This document shows, one piece after another, positions 6,743 through 7,771 of a stretch of DNA of 7,771 nt; position 1 is the first letter of the stretch; every line of letters starts with the position of its first letter. The position numbers were made by a program, and so were the translations under genes. The stretch is from an uncultured Atopobiaceae bacterium (GTDB taxonomy: Bacteria > Actinomycetota > Coriobacteriia > Coriobacteriales > Atopobiaceae). The DNA is taken from assembly GCA_905233865.1 (NCBI GenBank), contig CAJOGH010000041.1, forward strand, positions 1 to 7,771, written 5' to 3'. Under the pieces are notes generated by a model that saw only the letters and a program-made list of their open reading frames with translations, did not search any database and had not been told where the DNA came from.

Positions 6743-6747
6743 CCTTT
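6743..6747 (-). promoter_or_regulatory. Ribosome binding site for the GTG-started permease
   Basis: On the - strand AAAGG lies immediately after the ATPase stop codon and 8 nt before the GTG at 6734-6732. It supports this non-ATG start and suggests translation of the permease is closely linked to that of the ATPase. Confidence 0.65.
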
Positions 6748-7479
6748 CTACCACTCGAGCTCGGACGCAGGCACGGGGCTCTGGTTGCGAACGTCTTCCA
6801 CGAGCTGCCCGTCGCGCAGGCGCAACACGCGATGGGCCATGCGCCTGATTGCGTCGTTGTGCGTCACGATGACGACCGTGCACCCATAGCGGCGGTTGAC
6901 CTCCTCGATCAGGGCGAGGATCTCCTTGGACGTCTTGTAATCCAGCGCGCCCGTGGGCTCGTCGCACAAAAGGAGGCTCGGGTTCTTGACGAGGGCACGC
7001 CCAATGGCACAGCGTTGCTGCTGGCCGCCGGAGACCTGCGAGGGAAACTTGCGCTGGTGGTCGGCAAGCCCCAGCGACTCCAGGAGGTCGTCCATGTCCA
7101 GCGGGTTCGCGGAGATGTGCTCGCATACCTCGATGTTCTCCCGCACGGTGAGGTCGCCGATGAGGTTGTAGAACTGGAACACGAACCCGAGCTGCCTCCT
7201 GCGGTACTCGTCCAGCTCGCGGTCCTTCATGGCGCAGAGGTCCTCGCCGTCTATGACGACGTGCCCGGAGTCGGCGTGCTCGAGGCCGCCGATGATGTTG
7301 AGGAAGGTGGACTTGCCCGAGCCCGACGGGCCCAGAAGGACGCAGATCTCCCCACGTTCGACCTCGAGGTCTATGTTCTTGAGCACGTCGAGCCGCGCGT
7401 CATCCTCGCCATAGTGCTTGCACAGGCCGCGGACGGTCAAAAACGCATCCGCCGCCTGCCCATCTTGCGTGTCGTGCAT
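6748..7479 (-). CDS. ABC transporter ATP-binding protein (LolD/MacB type)
   Basis: A 243-residue nucleotide-binding subunit that powers the FtsX-type permease encoded next. All ATPase motifs are intact: Walker A GPSGSGKST (50-58), Q-loop Gln102 in GFVFQFYNL, signature VSGGQQQR (149-156), Walker B LLLCDEP (169-175) with Glu174 as the catalytic base, the D-loop ALD (178-180), and the H-loop His207 in VIVTHND. The FQFYNLIGDLTVRENIE stretch and overall length are typical of the LolD/MacB/FtsE branch that pairs with FtsX-fold permeases rather than classical importers. The ATG at 7479 has GAAGG about 9 nt upstream. The gene is first in a two-gene - strand operon, 13 bases from the permease start. 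Residues 226-243 after the core fold are not conserved in the family as far as I can tell. Confidence 0.95.
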   Translation of the reverse strand: MHDTQDGQAADAFLTVRGLCKHYGEDDARLDVLKNIDLEVERGEICVLLGPSGSGKSTFLNIIGGLEHADSGHVVIDGEDLCAMKDRELDEYRRRQLGFVFQFYNLIGDLTVRENIEVCEHISANPLDMDDLLESLGLADHQRKFPSQVSGGQQQRCAIGRALVKNPSLLLCDEPTGALDYKTSKEILALIEEVNRRYGCTVVIVTHNDAIRRMAHRVLRLRDGQLVEDVRNQSPVPASELEW

Positions 7480-7520
7480 CTGTTGCTGCCTTCGGTTGCA
7501 ATTCGTCTTGTCGCAGCAAT

Positions 7521-7542
7521 GTTAACGCTAGCTAACTCTATA
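7521..7542 (-). promoter_or_regulatory. Candidate operator and -10 box upstream of the ABC transporter operon
   Basis: GTTAACGCTAGCTAAC (7521-7536) is an imperfect palindrome with GTTA/TAAC ends and a central GCTAGC. It lies directly beside TATAGA, a -10-like hexamer read on the - strand (7537-7542), 42-58 bases before the ATPase ATG. No -35 sequence of good quality lies at the right distance, which would fit a regulated promoter. A second GTTAAC lies at 7565-7570. Binding by a MarR- or TetR-type repressor is only a guess. Confidence 0.35.
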
Positions 7543-7625
7543 AGGAGCACCAGAGTTTCACAGGGTTAACAATAGGGCGACAAGAGCGAAGTGCCCACAC
7601 GGCAGCGGTGCCTACGGACTCTCAA

Positions 7626-7697
7626 ACCTGCACAGTGTGCACGTCGTACAAGGAAATCGGTTGTGGGACCTGCACAGTATGCACGCCGTACAAGGAA
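7626..7697. repeat. Two 30-bp direct repeats, 42 bp apart, each with a TGCACA-type dyad
   Basis: Copy 1 (7626-7655) and copy 2 (7668-7697) match at 28 of 30 positions; both begin ACCTGCACAGT and end GTACAAGGAA. Copy 1 contains a perfect 13-bp palindrome, TGCACAGTGTGCA (7629-7641). In copy 2 (7671-7683) one arm base differs. The 12-bp spacer between copies shows no repeat. A 42-bp period equals four DNA turns, as expected for paired protein-binding sites on one DNA face, but it is also 14 codons, so coding origin is possible. No third copy is in the window. Confidence 0.8.
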
Positions 7698-7739
7698 CGG
7701 CTATTGCCGTGTTGATTTGTCACGAACATACACTTTGGA

Positions 7740-7759
7740 GGCTCTTGTCGACAAAAGCC
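7740..7759. repeat. 20-bp near-perfect palindrome
   Basis: GGCTCTTGTCGACAAAAGCC is its own reverse complement except for one pair (7744/7755). The core TTGTCGACAA is perfect. It has no loop, so it resembles a binding site for a dimeric protein more than an RNA hairpin. The half TCTTGTCG occurs twice more near the transporter promoter. If a gene starts at 7709, the palindrome would lie inside coding sequence. Confidence 0.5.
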
Positions 7760-7771
7760 CAGTTGACGAGC

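Larger units (their letters stand above)
7480..7771. other. Repeat-dense region upstream of the ABC transporter operon, reaching the window edge
   Basis: These 292 bases hold no gene I can support. They contain the ATPase leader and its candidate promoter/operator (7521-7542), the paired 30-bp repeats (7626-7697), a short dyad ACGGC-tatt-GCCGT (7697-7710) and the 20-bp palindrome (7740-7759). Two frames run off the right edge without a stop: one on + from a GTG at 7709, and one on - ending at TGA 7624-7622. Neither is long enough to be convincing. Confidence 0.5.

Noticed and set aside
7626..7697. CRISPR-like pair of repeats
   Set aside because: Only two copies with a 12-bp spacer, too short for a CRISPR spacer, and no cas genes nearby.
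7697..7710. ACGGC-tatt-GCCGT stem as a terminator
   Set aside because: Only five base pairs, and the sequence after it (GTTGATTTG) is not a T run.

Overview
The window looks like a chromosomal segment from a high-GC anaerobic actinobacterium, most likely class Coriobacteriia (Olsenella/Collinsella/Atopobium type). That placement is inferred from the G+C-rich, C/G-ending codon use, the NifU-like scaffold paired with a GGGtGRT protein, and a very large two-module FtsX permease. No rRNA or other marker gene is present to confirm it.

Left part (1-1380): the 3' end of a glutamate synthase small subunit gene (gltD, + strand) converges on a complete D-2-hydroxyacid dehydrogenase gene on the - strand. 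Their stop codons are only 14 bases apart.

Middle (1381-3508): a 361-base intergenic region carries a 131-bp element bounded by 27-bp imperfect inverted repeats. It is followed by a compact two-gene operon (+): a NifU/IscU-like Fe-S cluster scaffold of 230 residues, then, after 17 bases, a 334-residue GGGtGRT-family protein of unknown function. A strong intrinsic terminator closes the operon. These two genes are the clearest candidate for an undescribed biochemical system, since the partner protein has no assigned reaction.

Right part (3552-7479): a - strand ABC transporter operon, ATPase first and then a 1060-residue FtsX-type permease 13 bases downstream. The ATPase is of the LolD/MacB type. 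The permease has eight predicted membrane helices and two external domains. The second external domain is large (about 475 residues) and contains three tandem 24-residue repeats that run into a stretch with strict five-residue periodicity, resembling a pentapeptide-repeat or beta-helix fold.

Right edge (7480-7771): a 292-base region upstream of the transporter that is dense in repeats. It holds an imperfect GTTA/TAAC palindrome near a possible -10 box, two 30-bp direct repeats exactly 42 bp apart (28/30 identical) each with a TGCACA-type dyad, a 20-bp near-perfect palindrome, and three copies of TCTTGTCG. It may be a regulatory region, a repeat element, or in part the edge of a gene lying beyond the window.
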